This document shows positions 17,123-26,500 of a stretch of 64,000 nt of DNA, piece by piece. Made by a program: the position numbers and the translations under genes. This DNA is from JBBQZP01 sp038207585. Its GTDB lineage: Bacteria; Pseudomonadota; Alphaproteobacteria; Rhodobacterales; Rhodobacteraceae. Under the pieces are notes generated by a model. The model ran no database searches, had not been told where the DNA came from, and saw nothing but the letters and a program-made list of their open reading frames with translations. Positions within the stretch are counted from its first letter, which is position 1, and each line of letters opens with the position of its first letter. The DNA lies in assembly GCA_038207585.1 (NCBI GenBank), contig JBBQZP010000002.1, forward strand, positions 1 through 64,000, in the 5' to 3' direction.

Positions 17123-17377
17123 GCCGGACTTACCCGCCGCCTCGGGCCGTTGGTGCAACATGACACGCCTCCGCCTGCCGCATAAGGCTGGCAAGACGCG
17201 CTGTCAGGCAAGCGGCGCAGATCGGGTTCCAGATTTCTAACCCCCCGATTTCGAAAAGCCGAATGTAAGGCCGCGCGGAGTTTTTTCGCCGGGCCGGGGC
17301 GCTTTATCAAAAAGCTATTTTTCGGATGAACGGTTTCGTGCTTATTGTGCTCAAGACTCACGGTGAGGGTGAATGCA

Positions 17378-19183
17378 ATGGGCAGTGAATTCCGGGTCAA
17401 CGGGTATCAGCGCAACTGGCAGCGCGATGCGCACATCACCACCTTTTCCGACGGCGGGTTCATCGTCGTTTATGAAAGCTACATCAACAATTACGACGGT
17501 GGCGCAAGTGCGACCGTCGTGATGTCGCAGCGTTACGATGCGAATGGCCTGCGCAGGGGCGGTGAGACGATTATTGACGGGATCGACGGCACCAAAGCCG
17601 ACGATCCCCGCGTCGCCACGCTGACGAACGGCGGCTATGTCGTGACGTGGGCCTTTGACAATTATGACGATATTTCGACGACGAGAGAAAAGGTCTATGT
17701 GCAGGCCTTCAACGCCAACGGTTCGGCCCGCACTAGCGCGCTGCGCGTCGATACAATTGGCCAGATGAACGACGCGCTGGTGCCCGAGGTGTTCGGCACC
17801 GCGAATGGCGGGTTCAAGGTGGTCTACGGGGCGTATCGCAATACGGGCAATGCCGATCAGATCCGGGAAGTCTACAGCCAACAGTTCAACGCCAACGGGG
17901 TTAAGGTCGGCGGCAATCGCTTGGTAAACACCAATATCAACGAATTCGATCAGTTTTATGTGCGGTCTGCCACGCTTAACAGCGGGGCCTCGATCTCGGT
18001 CTGGAACAGCGAGAGTTCCTTTCCGACCTCGGCCGAACTGGACGCGAACGAGGTTCGCGGCACTCTTACCAACGCCGCGGGCAGTGTGACGCGCGGCGAT
18101 TTCCGGTTGACGATCAACTATGGTTCCGTGGCCGGTGGCGGGGGTGGATATGATGTGGCCGCCCTGAAAAACGGCGGCTTTGTTGTTTCCAATGTGAATT
18201 ACGACTTCAATCTGGGCCGCGACACGCCCGATATGTCTTACTACACGATGGTGCGTTTCTATAACAGCGCAGGTCAAATGACCTTTTCGCCGAAGATCGT
18301 TTTTGCCAGCGACGACCTGCCCGATGTCACCCGCGTCGCGCAATTGACGACCGGCGAGATTGTTGTGGTTTGGGAACAAGCCCCGCTGCCGTCACAGCCA
18401 AACGGAGGGCGGGATGTTTATGGCCGGGTCTTATCGTCAAGCGGTCAGGTGCAAAGCGGCGTCTTCAAAGTAAGTAAGGATACGCTTAACTATGACATCG
18501 AGGGCAATCCCGAGCTTCAGGCTCTGGCCGGGGGCGGGTTCGTTGTGACCTACGACTCGGATTCCGTAGACGCTTCTGGTGATGGCGTCGCCGCCCGCAT
18601 CTATGGGCGGGGCACCGCGTTCAACGACCGCCTGTCGGTCGACGTGACCGGGCATATGAACGGGCTTTCGGGCAATGATACGCTGTTCGGCAGCGGGCGG
18701 GGAAACATGCTGAAAGGCGGCGACGGGTATGATCTGATCTTTGGCGGCGCCGGGAATGATACCATCATCGGCGGCAGTTATGCCGACGGGCTGAACGGCG
18801 GGCCGGGAAGTGACACGCTATATGGCAGCCTTGGGAATGATGCGTTGACGGGTGGGGCAGGGGCGGACCGGTTTGTGTTCGACACGGCGCTGAGTGCGGC
18901 GCGCAATGTCGACAAGATCAAGGATTTCCGCCACGGCGTCGATGAACTTGCCCTAGACAACGCGATTTTCCGGGCGCTGGGGGCGGCGGGTAATCTTGCG
19001 GCCTACAAGTTCAAGGTGATCGGCAATGGCGCCAATGCCGACGCCAACGACCGCGTCATCTATGACGTGCGAAATGATACGCTGTGGTATGACACCAACG
19101 GATCAGGCGCGGGCGGGCGCATGGCGATTGCGGTGTTCGAGAACAATCCGGTGCTGTCAGTCGGGGATTTTCTGGTCGTCTGA
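17378..19183 (+). CDS. RTX calcium-binding protein with beta-propeller-like N-terminal repeats
   Basis: The product is 601 aa from ATG 17378 (GGTGAG a short distance upstream). Residues about 10-400 contain recurring units with a GGF/GGY-V-V-W/Y core, such as DGGFIVVYES, NGGYVVTWAF and NGGFKVVYGAY, suggesting a propeller-like adhesive domain. Residues about 407-507 hold RTX nonapeptides (GGDGYDLIFGGAGNDTIIGG). The C-terminal 95 residues resemble the serralysin C-terminal secretion region. There is no N-terminal signal peptide, as expected for type I secretion. The last 27 bp overlap the convergent galE gene. It is likely a surface or secreted adhesin. Confidence 0.85.
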   Translation: MGSEFRVNGYQRNWQRDAHITTFSDGGFIVVYESYINNYDGGASATVVMSQRYDANGLRRGGETIIDGIDGTKADDPRVATLTNGGYVVTWAFDNYDDISTTREKVYVQAFNANGSARTSALRVDTIGQMNDALVPEVFGTANGGFKVVYGAYRNTGNADQIREVYSQQFNANGVKVGGNRLVNTNINEFDQFYVRSATLNSGASISVWNSESSFPTSAELDANEVRGTLTNAAGSVTRGDFRLTINYGSVAGGGGGYDVAALKNGGFVVSNVNYDFNLGRDTPDMSYYTMVRFYNSAGQMTFSPKIVFASDDLPDVTRVAQLTTGEIVVVWEQAPLPSQPNGGRDVYGRVLSSSGQVQSGVFKVSKDTLNYDIEGNPELQALAGGGFVVTYDSDSVDASGDGVAARIYGRGTAFNDRLSVDVTGHMNGLSGNDTLFGSGRGNMLKGGDGYDLIFGGAGNDTIIGGSYADGLNGGPGSDTLYGSLGNDALTGGAGADRFVFDTALSAARNVDKIKDFRHGVDELALDNAIFRALGAAGNLAAYKFKVIGNGANADANDRVIYDVRNDTLWYDTNGSGAGGRMAIAVFENNPVLSVGDFLVV

Positions 19184-20161
19184 CGCGTAGCCCTGCCCTT
19201 CGGCCCAGCGGAACGCATCGGCGATCATCTGCGGCAGGGTTGACCGTGCAGGCTCCCACCCCAGTTCCGCCGCCGCGCGGGCAGAGCCGGACACGAGCGA
19301 CGTCGCATCCCCCGCCCGCCGCGCGCCCATCACTATGGGCACTTCGCGGTTGGTCACGATGCGGGCGTGCTCGATCACCTCGCGGACTGAAAAGCCGCGT
19401 CCCGTGCCCAGATTGAACACCCGGTTGCCCTTGCCGTCCAGCAGCCAGCGCAGGCCCAGAACATGCGCCTCGGCCAGATCCATGACATGCACATAGTCGC
19501 GGATGCAGGTGCCGTCGGCTGTGGGGTAATCGGTCCCGAAAACGGTCAGCGCGGCGCGCCGCCCGGCCACAGCATCCAGCATCAGGGGGATCAGATGGGT
19601 TTCGGGGGTGTGACACTCGCCCACCTCGCCATCAGGATCTGCCCCCGCCACGTTGAAGTAGCGGAAGATCACATGGCGCAATCCGTGGCTGATGCTGAAA
19701 TCGCGCAGCATGTCTTCAATGGCACGCTTGGACCCGCCGTAAGCGTTGATCGGGTGCTGCGGGGTGTCTTCGTCCAGAAGTACCCCGTCGGGGTCACCGT
19801 AGGTTGCGCAAGTGCTTGAAAACACAAAATTCTGACAACCAGCCGCCGCCGCCGCCTCAATCAGATTAAGGGCACCGCCGACGTTCACCCGCCAGTATAG
19901 CCCCGGATCGCGCATCGAATCCCCGACCAGTGACAGGGCTGCGAAATGCATCACCGCCACGGGTTTGTAGCGCGCAAAGGCCGCGTCAATCGCCGCGCGG
20001 TCCATCAGATCGCCCTGCACGAAGGGGCCGAATTTCACGGCCTGTCGCCAACCCGTTGCAAGGTTGTCGAATGTCACGGGCACATAACCCGCCGCTGCAA
20101 GAACCTTGCAGGCATGGGCGCCGATATACCCGGCACCACCCGTTACCAGAACATGTTGCAT
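19157..20161 (-). CDS. galE: UDP-glucose 4-epimerase
   Basis: The product is 334 aa, normal for GalE, and interconverts UDP-glucose and UDP-galactose with bound NAD. The start at ATG 20161 begins MQHVLVTGGAGYIGAHACK, the NAD-binding Rossmann motif. SSTCATYGDP and the YGGSK Tyr-x3-Lys catalytic pair are present, as is RYFNVAGADPDGEVGE in the substrate domain. It lies between two RTX genes, with the 3' end overlapping the first. Together with manC and ugd it supplies nucleotide sugars for surface polysaccharide. Confidence 0.95.
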   Translation of the reverse strand: MQHVLVTGGAGYIGAHACKVLAAAGYVPVTFDNLATGWRQAVKFGPFVQGDLMDRAAIDAAFARYKPVAVMHFAALSLVGDSMRDPGLYWRVNVGGALNLIEAAAAAGCQNFVFSSTCATYGDPDGVLLDEDTPQHPINAYGGSKRAIEDMLRDFSISHGLRHVIFRYFNVAGADPDGEVGECHTPETHLIPLMLDAVAGRRAALTVFGTDYPTADGTCIRDYVHVMDLAEAHVLGLRWLLDGKGNRVFNLGTGRGFSVREVIEHARIVTNREVPIVMGARRAGDATSLVSGSARAAAELGWEPARSTLPQMIADAFRWAEGQGYASDDQKIPD

Positions 20162-20231
20162 CACTGTAAGCCCACCACACTGCTTTCCGCCTCCCCTTAC
20201 CGCGACAGGACGGATTTGTCGAAGGACCATT

Positions 20232-20249
20232 TGTATCATCCTCGATACA
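20232..20249. promoter_or_regulatory. Small inverted repeat in the galE-serralysin intergenic region
   Basis: TGTATC and GATACA flank a 6-bp spacer in the 193-bp region between the divergent galE and serralysin genes. The position suits an operator shared by both promoters. No regulator can be named. Confidence 0.3.
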
Positions 20250-20354
20250 GGCACAGAGTGTTTCGAAAAATGCCATTCTTGAGACTTAGTTGAATCTTGT
20301 CGGCATGATATGGCCGCAGCTTCGCCCCCCGGTTCCATTTGACGGAGTGTTGCC

Positions 20355-22652
20355 TTGTCCAGTTTTCGCCAAGACCCGGTGCAGATAGGCTTTGGGGGCG
20401 AAGATCACGCCCGCTTCTCTCTTGGACTGGTCAATGCGGGCGCGTCCAGTTCAGCGCCCTTCACGCTGAGCCAGATCTCCAACCAGTTGACAACCGGCTT
20501 TTGGACCTCCGATCCGGATGGCATGCGCAAGTTCGATGTGGCGGCGGGCGATGCACTCAGGGTCGACCTCTCCAGCCTTGATGCCGAGACGCGCGTGATC
20601 GCACAATATGCTTTGCAGGCGTGGACCGACGTGTCTGGCCTGAAGTTTTCTGTTCTTGGAAGTGCAACGGGCCGCACCATCGCAGAAAGTGGCGATGCGC
20701 CCGGAACCATTGCGACCAACCGGACGATGGCTGTCAACCAGACGTTCGAAGGGTCAATCCGCAATGGCTCGGACGTCGATATGGTCCGTGTTTCGCTGGT
20801 GGCGGGACAGACCTACACGATTTCCTTGAAGGGCCGAAACGGGATCAATGCGCTGGATGACGCGTTCCTGCGGGTGCTGGACAATAGCGGCGCAGAACTG
20901 GCCCAGAATGACGATTTCAGCGGCAGTGGAGACTCGCAGATCACGTTCCGGGCAACGCGCACGGGGGTTCACTATCTTGAAGCCAAAGGGTTCACCGACT
21001 TTTTCGGGACGGGGGCGACCGGACAGTATGCGCTTGCCGTAATGCAGTCGAGCCGGGTTGCTGACATCACCTTCGATGATGATCAGGATGGCGCCTTTTC
21101 AACGTCGCAGGTCGCCAACAACCGCATCATCTCGTCCCATGTGAACGTCAACGCCAGTTGGGATTATGACCCGGTTTCGGTAAACAGCTATTGGTTCCAG
21201 ACCTACATTCACGAAATCGGCCACGCGCTTGGGCTGGGACACGCGGGCAACTACAACGGCACCGCGACCTATGGCGTAGACAACAATTACGCCAATGACA
21301 GCTGGCAGGCGTCGGTCATGTCGTATTTCAGCCAGACCGACAACACCCGCGTCAACGCAAGCTTTGCCTATACCGCCACGATGATGCCCGCCGATATCAT
21401 AGCGATCCAGTCTCTTTACGGCACCGGGGTCAGCACGCGGGCGGGAAACACGGTGTATGGCGCAAACTCCAACGTGACGGGGTATCTCGGCAGCCTGTTC
21501 GGCGCGATCTTCGAGAATGAAACCCCCGGCCAACGGTTGCACATCGACAATCCCGCGACATTCACGATCTTTGATACCGGCGGCATCGACACAGTCAACT
21601 TTTCGACCGCGCATGGCGCGCAGACCATCAGTCTTTACGCTGGAACGGTGTCTTCGGTGGGGGGTTTACGCGGCAACATGCTGATTGCGCGTGGCACGAT
21701 GATCGAGAATGCGATTGGCGGAAGCGGCAATGACCGGATTTCGGGGAACGGGGCGGCGAACGGTCTTTATGGCGGTTCGGGCAACGACAGCCTGTCCGGA
21801 AATGCCGGGAATGACCGGTTTATCGGTGGCGCGGGCAACGATACGATTATCGGCGGCATTGGGTCGGATACGATCATTTTTCGCGGCTCGGTCAGCTTTA
21901 CGGTCGATCTGGGGCGGACATCGTCGCAAAATACCAAACAGGGCGTTGATCGGATTTCCGGGGTCGAGAACGTGTTCTCGGGTGCAGGGCATGACCATTT
22001 AACGGGCAATGCCGCATCCAACAAGTTGTACAGCGGGGCCGGCAATGATGTGATCCGCGGCGGATCAGGCGACGACACCCTGCGTGGCGACGCTGGCAAT
22101 GACAGCATCTTCGGCGGGGGCGGTTTTGACACGCTGGTTCTGACCGGAAATGCCCGCGCGACCGTCAATCTGGGGTCCGGCGTTGTGCAGAACACAGGGT
22201 CAGGGCGTGATCTGCTTGTCAGTCTGGAAAACGTGATTTCAGGTGGTGGAAACGACCGCCTTTACGGCACCAGCGTCAATAACATCCTGAACGGCGGGGC
22301 GGGGCGCGACCTGATCTTTGGCGGCGGTGGCTATGACCGGCTGGCCGGTTCTTCGGGGAATGATACTCTGAACGGTGGCGCGGGCAACGACACCCTGTTT
22401 GGCGGGTCGGGCGCGGATGATTTCCGCTTTGGCAACGGCCGCGACACCGTTGTCGACTTTGCCAATAATCAGGACGAGATTTTTCTGTCACGCGGGCTTT
22501 GGGGCGGCGGGGCGCGGACCGTGGCGCAGATGCTGGATTTTGCCAGCGTGCGCGGCTCGTCGGTGGTGTTCGATTTTGGATCGGGGAACATGCTCGTCGT
22601 GTCGGGTACGACAAATATCGCCAGCCTTGGCGATGATCTTTTCAGCTACTAA
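20355..22652 (+). CDS. Serralysin-type M10 metalloprotease with inserted PPC-like domain and RTX repeats
   Basis: The product is 765 aa. The TTG start at 20355 is supported by GGAG 7 nt upstream (20344-20347). The zinc site HEIGHALGLGH is at residues 286-296 and the Met-turn VMSYFSQ at 321-327, both diagnostic of metzincins. Between the first helix of the protease (ALQAWTDVSGLKF, about 86-98) and the next strand (ADITFDDDQDGAF, about 236) lies a stretch with pre-peptidase C-terminal features (GSDVDMVRVSLVAGQTYTIS, GVHYLEAKGF). RTX nonapeptides run from about 448 to 700. No signal peptide is present, so type I secretion is expected. The 3' end nearly meets the convergent RTX gene. Confidence 0.92.
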   Translation: MSSFRQDPVQIGFGGEDHARFSLGLVNAGASSSAPFTLSQISNQLTTGFWTSDPDGMRKFDVAAGDALRVDLSSLDAETRVIAQYALQAWTDVSGLKFSVLGSATGRTIAESGDAPGTIATNRTMAVNQTFEGSIRNGSDVDMVRVSLVAGQTYTISLKGRNGINALDDAFLRVLDNSGAELAQNDDFSGSGDSQITFRATRTGVHYLEAKGFTDFFGTGATGQYALAVMQSSRVADITFDDDQDGAFSTSQVANNRIISSHVNVNASWDYDPVSVNSYWFQTYIHEIGHALGLGHAGNYNGTATYGVDNNYANDSWQASVMSYFSQTDNTRVNASFAYTATMMPADIIAIQSLYGTGVSTRAGNTVYGANSNVTGYLGSLFGAIFENETPGQRLHIDNPATFTIFDTGGIDTVNFSTAHGAQTISLYAGTVSSVGGLRGNMLIARGTMIENAIGGSGNDRISGNGAANGLYGGSGNDSLSGNAGNDRFIGGAGNDTIIGGIGSDTIIFRGSVSFTVDLGRTSSQNTKQGVDRISGVENVFSGAGHDHLTGNAASNKLYSGAGNDVIRGGSGDDTLRGDAGNDSIFGGGGFDTLVLTGNARATVNLGSGVVQNTGSGRDLLVSLENVISGGGNDRLYGTSVNNILNGGAGRDLIFGGGGYDRLAGSSGNDTLNGGAGNDTLFGGSGADDFRFGNGRDTVVDFANNQDEIFLSRGLWGGGARTVAQMLDFASVRGSSVVFDFGSGNMLVVSGTTNIASLGDDLFSY

Positions 22653-22660
22653 GGCTTGCG

Positions 22661-25600
22661 TCAGATCACATAGAGCAGGCTGTTCAACTGGCTGAGGCTG
22701 GACACATGGTCCAGATACAGCACATGTCCGCCGCCAAAATTGAGCGTGACGTCATTCCCTAGATCGTGGCCGTAGGTCGCAATGATCTTGGCGGGACCCA
22801 TGCCACGGATCATGCGCAGATCGGCGTCATCCAGCAGGATACGGTCAAATTGGGTACGGTGAAAATCGGTCACCAGATCGCGGCCGCCACTGAACACAAA
22901 CGTATCCGCACCCGCGCCGCCGGTCAGCGTATCGCTGCCCGCCCCCCCCACGATCCGGTCGCGCCCGTTGCCGCCATAGATACGGTCGTTGCCGTAACTT
23001 CCCATCAGCGTGTCATTGCCGCTGCGACCATCGAGTGTGTCATTCCCTGTGCCCGACTGGAATAGATTGGCGTGGCTGTTTCCATAAAGCCTGTCGGCAC
23101 CGGCCCCCGAAATCAGATTTTCGATCTCGATCAGGCGGTCAACGCCGTAACCGGTCGACTGATAACCGGGCGCGGTCAGCGTGACGCGCGCGTTCGCCCG
23201 CCCGGTGAACATGGCTGTGTCAATTCCCGGACCGCCGATCAGAAAATCATTGCCCTTGTCGCCCCACAACAGATCGCGCCCCGATCCCCCGATCAGCGTG
23301 TCGTTGCCGGCATAGCCGTAAAGTGTGTCGTTGCCGCGTTGCGCGTTCAACCGGTTTCCTGCGCTATTGCCTCTTAAAATGTCATTGCCATACCCCGAGG
23401 TGACATATTCAAAGCCCAGAAACAGATCACGCCCCTCAAGGGTCAGTTGCGACGACGTGCGGCTTAGCGAAATGTTGACCGCCTTTGTGCCCCCGAAATA
23501 CAGAAGGTCCGTGCCTGAACCACCGTAAAGCGAGTCATTTCCAGTGCCGCCGTATATGATGTCATTGCCATCGCCCCCGAAAAGCCGGTCATTCCCGGCA
23601 TTGCCGTAAAGCTTGTCGTTGCCCCCCCCGCCCGACAACACGTTCGACAGCGCATCACCCGCAATCACGTCTTTCCCGGCGCCACCATAAACCCATTCAA
23701 AACCGGAAATCGTGTCGATACCCTGCAAGGTGTTCTGCGCCGACTTCAGGTAAAGTGCGATCCGGATCGGGCTCGTGCCAGTAAAGAACAGCGCATCCGT
23801 GCCAGCACCGCCGTAGAGCAGATCATTGCCCAGCCCGCCAAGCACGCTGTCATTTCCGTTCCCGCCGTAAATCGTGTCATTGCCGGCCTCACCATAGATC
23901 TGGTTGGCAAGGCCGTTGCCAACCAGCCAGTCGGCATTCGATCCGCCAATCAGATTTTCGATGCTGATCAGGGTATCAAGGCCAAGGCCGGTATTTTGCG
24001 GGCCAAGGATGTTCAGATCGACCCTGACCTTCTGGATAGATGTAAAAACTGCAGTGTCTGCGCTGGAACCGCCATCCAGAAGGTCGTTGCCCGCGTCGCC
24101 CTGAAGGATGTCATATCCGGCACCACCATATAGACTGTCATTGCCGCCGCGCCCGTAAAGCCTGTCGGACTGCGATTCACCCCAGATGAGGTTGTCCAGA
24201 TCATCACCCGCCAGAGTGTCCGCATAGTTCCCGCCGCCCAGATCCTCGATCGAGTTCAAAAGGTCGCCCGCAGCCTCACCCCGGTTGAAGTCGGGCATAA
24301 GCAGATCGACGCGCACCGGTGCTGTCGAAAACAAATAGCGCGCCATGTCGCGCCCCGTGCCGCCGTAAAGCCGGTCCGCACCGTCGCCACCGTTGAGCGT
24401 ATCGTCGCCTGCCCCGCCTTTCAGGGTATCATTGCCGTAACGCCCGCTCAGCACGTCGTTGCCCGCGCCGCCGAGGATGAAGTTGTCATCAATCGTGCCG
24501 CTTAACGTGTCACCGAAGGCCGACCCGATGATCCCCTCGATCGACGTATAGCGATCACCGCCCGCCATCCCGCTGTTGATGCCGGTATTGACCAGATCGG
24601 CAATCAGACCGGTCGGCGACGCGGAATAGTCGATAAAATCAAAGCCGCCCTTGCCATCCAGCCAATCCGCACCGGTGGAGCCTACCAGAGTATCCTCGCC
24701 GCCATTGCCCACCAGACTGTCGCCCTGCGCCGACCCTTCCAGCCGCAACCCCTCATAAACCGGGATGTCGATCAGGTGCCAAAGCCCGAACAGATCGGAT
24801 GATTTCATCGCCGATACTGGCAGGGGCTGGCCGTTGCCTTGCACGATGGTCAGCGTCTCGGTGCCATAGGTGATGACCAGATGCCCGTTGCCGCGCGCTT
24901 TCAGCGTCAGTGCATCCAGCGAATAGATGCGCCCCCAAGAGGTCAGGTCGATACGGTCGATGCCGATCTGAAAGTCGCGGATCGTGTCGGATTCGCCATC
25001 TGCAGCCATCACGAAGATATCCGCCCCGGCCCCGCCATAAAGCTCGTCCGTGCCGGTTCCATCCATCAGGATGTCATCGCCCGCGCCGCCATAAAGATTG
25101 TCGGCCCCGGCCGCGCCGCTGATCACATCGTTGGACGCGCCACCGGTCAGAGTGTTGTTGCCGGTTCCACCGATGATCGGGCTGGCAAGCGGGCCGGGGT
25201 CAACCCGCAGCCGGATGATGCCCGCCCCCTCGCCCGCGATGTAAAGATCGACCTTGCCGCCCGAAACCGACGCGGCCAAAGCGGTGATATTGTCGATTTT
25301 CAGAGTCTGCGTTGCAATCTGCTGATCCAGAAGCAAAAGTTTTCCGTCCGGCAGCAGCGTCAGCAGGCTGATCCCCTGATCGCCACCGCCCGCAAAGATC
25401 AGAACGCGGTCGTTGACCGCCACGCTGGTCAGCGCCTGAACGCCCTGAAACCGCGTGTCCAGCGTGTCGATGACATGATCCGAAAGGGTCAGCCGGCCCG
25501 CCGCCGTCACTTCGATCACCGAGATGGAGGAACTGCCCGCCGCCGCCACCAGCGCAAATGTCTTGGCCCCCAGCTGCACCGTTTCAATGGCAGATGGCGC

Positions 25601-26269
25601 CGAAATCCCCAGCCCCCCGGCCGCCCCAAGGCTTGACACGGCAACCAGACCGCCATCCGCTTTCACGCGAAAGCTGCGCAGCCCTTCGGAACTGGTGGAC
25701 AGGGCCAGCAGATAGGTCACCCCGCCAACTACGGCGCTGGTCATTGCACGCCCATCGACGCCCTGATAATCACCCCGCGCGGGCAGGTCTTCCACCTCGA
25801 CCGCTGATCCATTGGACAGCATCCGATAGCCCAGCAGATCGCCGCTCCCCATCTTGTTGACATAGACGAAGGTCTGCCCGCCCAGCGTCAGGCTGGTCTG
25901 GGCTGCAATGCTGCCCGCCACGGTGCCCGGCACCTGCACCGCCGCGCCGAAACTGCCGTTTGCAGCCACGCCAATGCCCGACAGCCGCGCGCCACTGGCC
26001 CCCATCACCAGCATCGCCGACTGACCCGCGATGGTCATCAGGTCAAGCTGACCATAGGCGGGCACGCTGTAGCCCGCCGAAACGGATTGCTGGTCCAGCA
26101 CCGTCATCGCGGTTGAGGTCAGGTTGAACGCCATCATCCCACCGCCCGCGCGGGTGGTCGTATAAAGCCGGTACCCGCCCGAAATGGCCACCAGATCAAG
26201 GTCGGTGATTCCCGACACAAAATGCAGCGGCGCGTCGGAAAATGTTCCGACTACCTGAAATTCAACCAC
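22661..26269 (-). CDS. Large RTX calcium-binding protein with propeller-like N-terminal domain
   Basis: The product is 1202 aa. Residues about 1-365 show repeating blades such as GGVTYLLALSTSSEGLRSFR, NDRVLIFAGGGDQGISLL and GGKVDLYIAGEGAGIIRLR, consistent with a beta-propeller. From about 370 to the end there are many GGxGxDxLx blocks separated by beta-rich modules of similar wording (AVFTSIQKVRVDLN, LFFTGTSPIRIALYL). No signal peptide or membrane segment is seen. It converges on the serralysin gene with an 8-bp gap. It is probably a secreted surface protein exported by a type I system encoded elsewhere. Confidence 0.88.
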   Translation of the reverse strand: MVEFQVVGTFSDAPLHFVSGITDLDLVAISGGYRLYTTTRAGGGMMAFNLTSTAMTVLDQQSVSAGYSVPAYGQLDLMTIAGQSAMLVMGASGARLSGIGVAANGSFGAAVQVPGTVAGSIAAQTSLTLGGQTFVYVNKMGSGDLLGYRMLSNGSAVEVEDLPARGDYQGVDGRAMTSAVVGGVTYLLALSTSSEGLRSFRVKADGGLVAVSSLGAAGGLGISAPSAIETVQLGAKTFALVAAAGSSSISVIEVTAAGRLTLSDHVIDTLDTRFQGVQALTSVAVNDRVLIFAGGGDQGISLLTLLPDGKLLLLDQQIATQTLKIDNITALAASVSGGKVDLYIAGEGAGIIRLRVDPGPLASPIIGGTGNNTLTGGASNDVISGAAGADNLYGGAGDDILMDGTGTDELYGGAGADIFVMAADGESDTIRDFQIGIDRIDLTSWGRIYSLDALTLKARGNGHLVITYGTETLTIVQGNGQPLPVSAMKSSDLFGLWHLIDIPVYEGLRLEGSAQGDSLVGNGGEDTLVGSTGADWLDGKGGFDFIDYSASPTGLIADLVNTGINSGMAGGDRYTSIEGIIGSAFGDTLSGTIDDNFILGGAGNDVLSGRYGNDTLKGGAGDDTLNGGDGADRLYGGTGRDMARYLFSTAPVRVDLLMPDFNRGEAAGDLLNSIEDLGGGNYADTLAGDDLDNLIWGESQSDRLYGRGGNDSLYGGAGYDILQGDAGNDLLDGGSSADTAVFTSIQKVRVDLNILGPQNTGLGLDTLISIENLIGGSNADWLVGNGLANQIYGEAGNDTIYGGNGNDSVLGGLGNDLLYGGAGTDALFFTGTSPIRIALYLKSAQNTLQGIDTISGFEWVYGGAGKDVIAGDALSNVLSGGGGNDKLYGNAGNDRLFGGDGNDIIYGGTGNDSLYGGSGTDLLYFGGTKAVNISLSRTSSQLTLEGRDLFLGFEYVTSGYGNDILRGNSAGNRLNAQRGNDTLYGYAGNDTLIGGSGRDLLWGDKGNDFLIGGPGIDTAMFTGRANARVTLTAPGYQSTGYGVDRLIEIENLISGAGADRLYGNSHANLFQSGTGNDTLDGRSGNDTLMGSYGNDRIYGGNGRDRIVGGAGSDTLTGGAGADTFVFSGGRDLVTDFHRTQFDRILLDDADLRMIRGMGPAKIIATYGHDLGNDVTLNFGGGHVLYLDHVSSLSQLNSLLYVI

Positions 26270-26500
26270 CCCGACCCCCGTCGTTCGTGACCATACACCC
26301 GGGATCAGAGTGCCGTTTCGTCCTTGTCGGGGGCTTAATGCGGCGTGGCGAAATTGCGGCGTTTGCCTGCAATTCCATTCAGTTGCCGTTGCAGTTCGCG
26401 AGAGTGCCGTCCAGAAATGCGCTGTTGGCCTTCAGCAAAGGGTTGCGACCTGCGACCAGCGGCCTAAAGTAGATCAGTCAACTCAAGGTAGCAATTTCGC

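Noticed and set aside
21700..25160. CRISPR-like short repeats
   Set aside because: The repeats are coding GGxGxD RTX units with variable DNA, not identical repeats with unique spacers.
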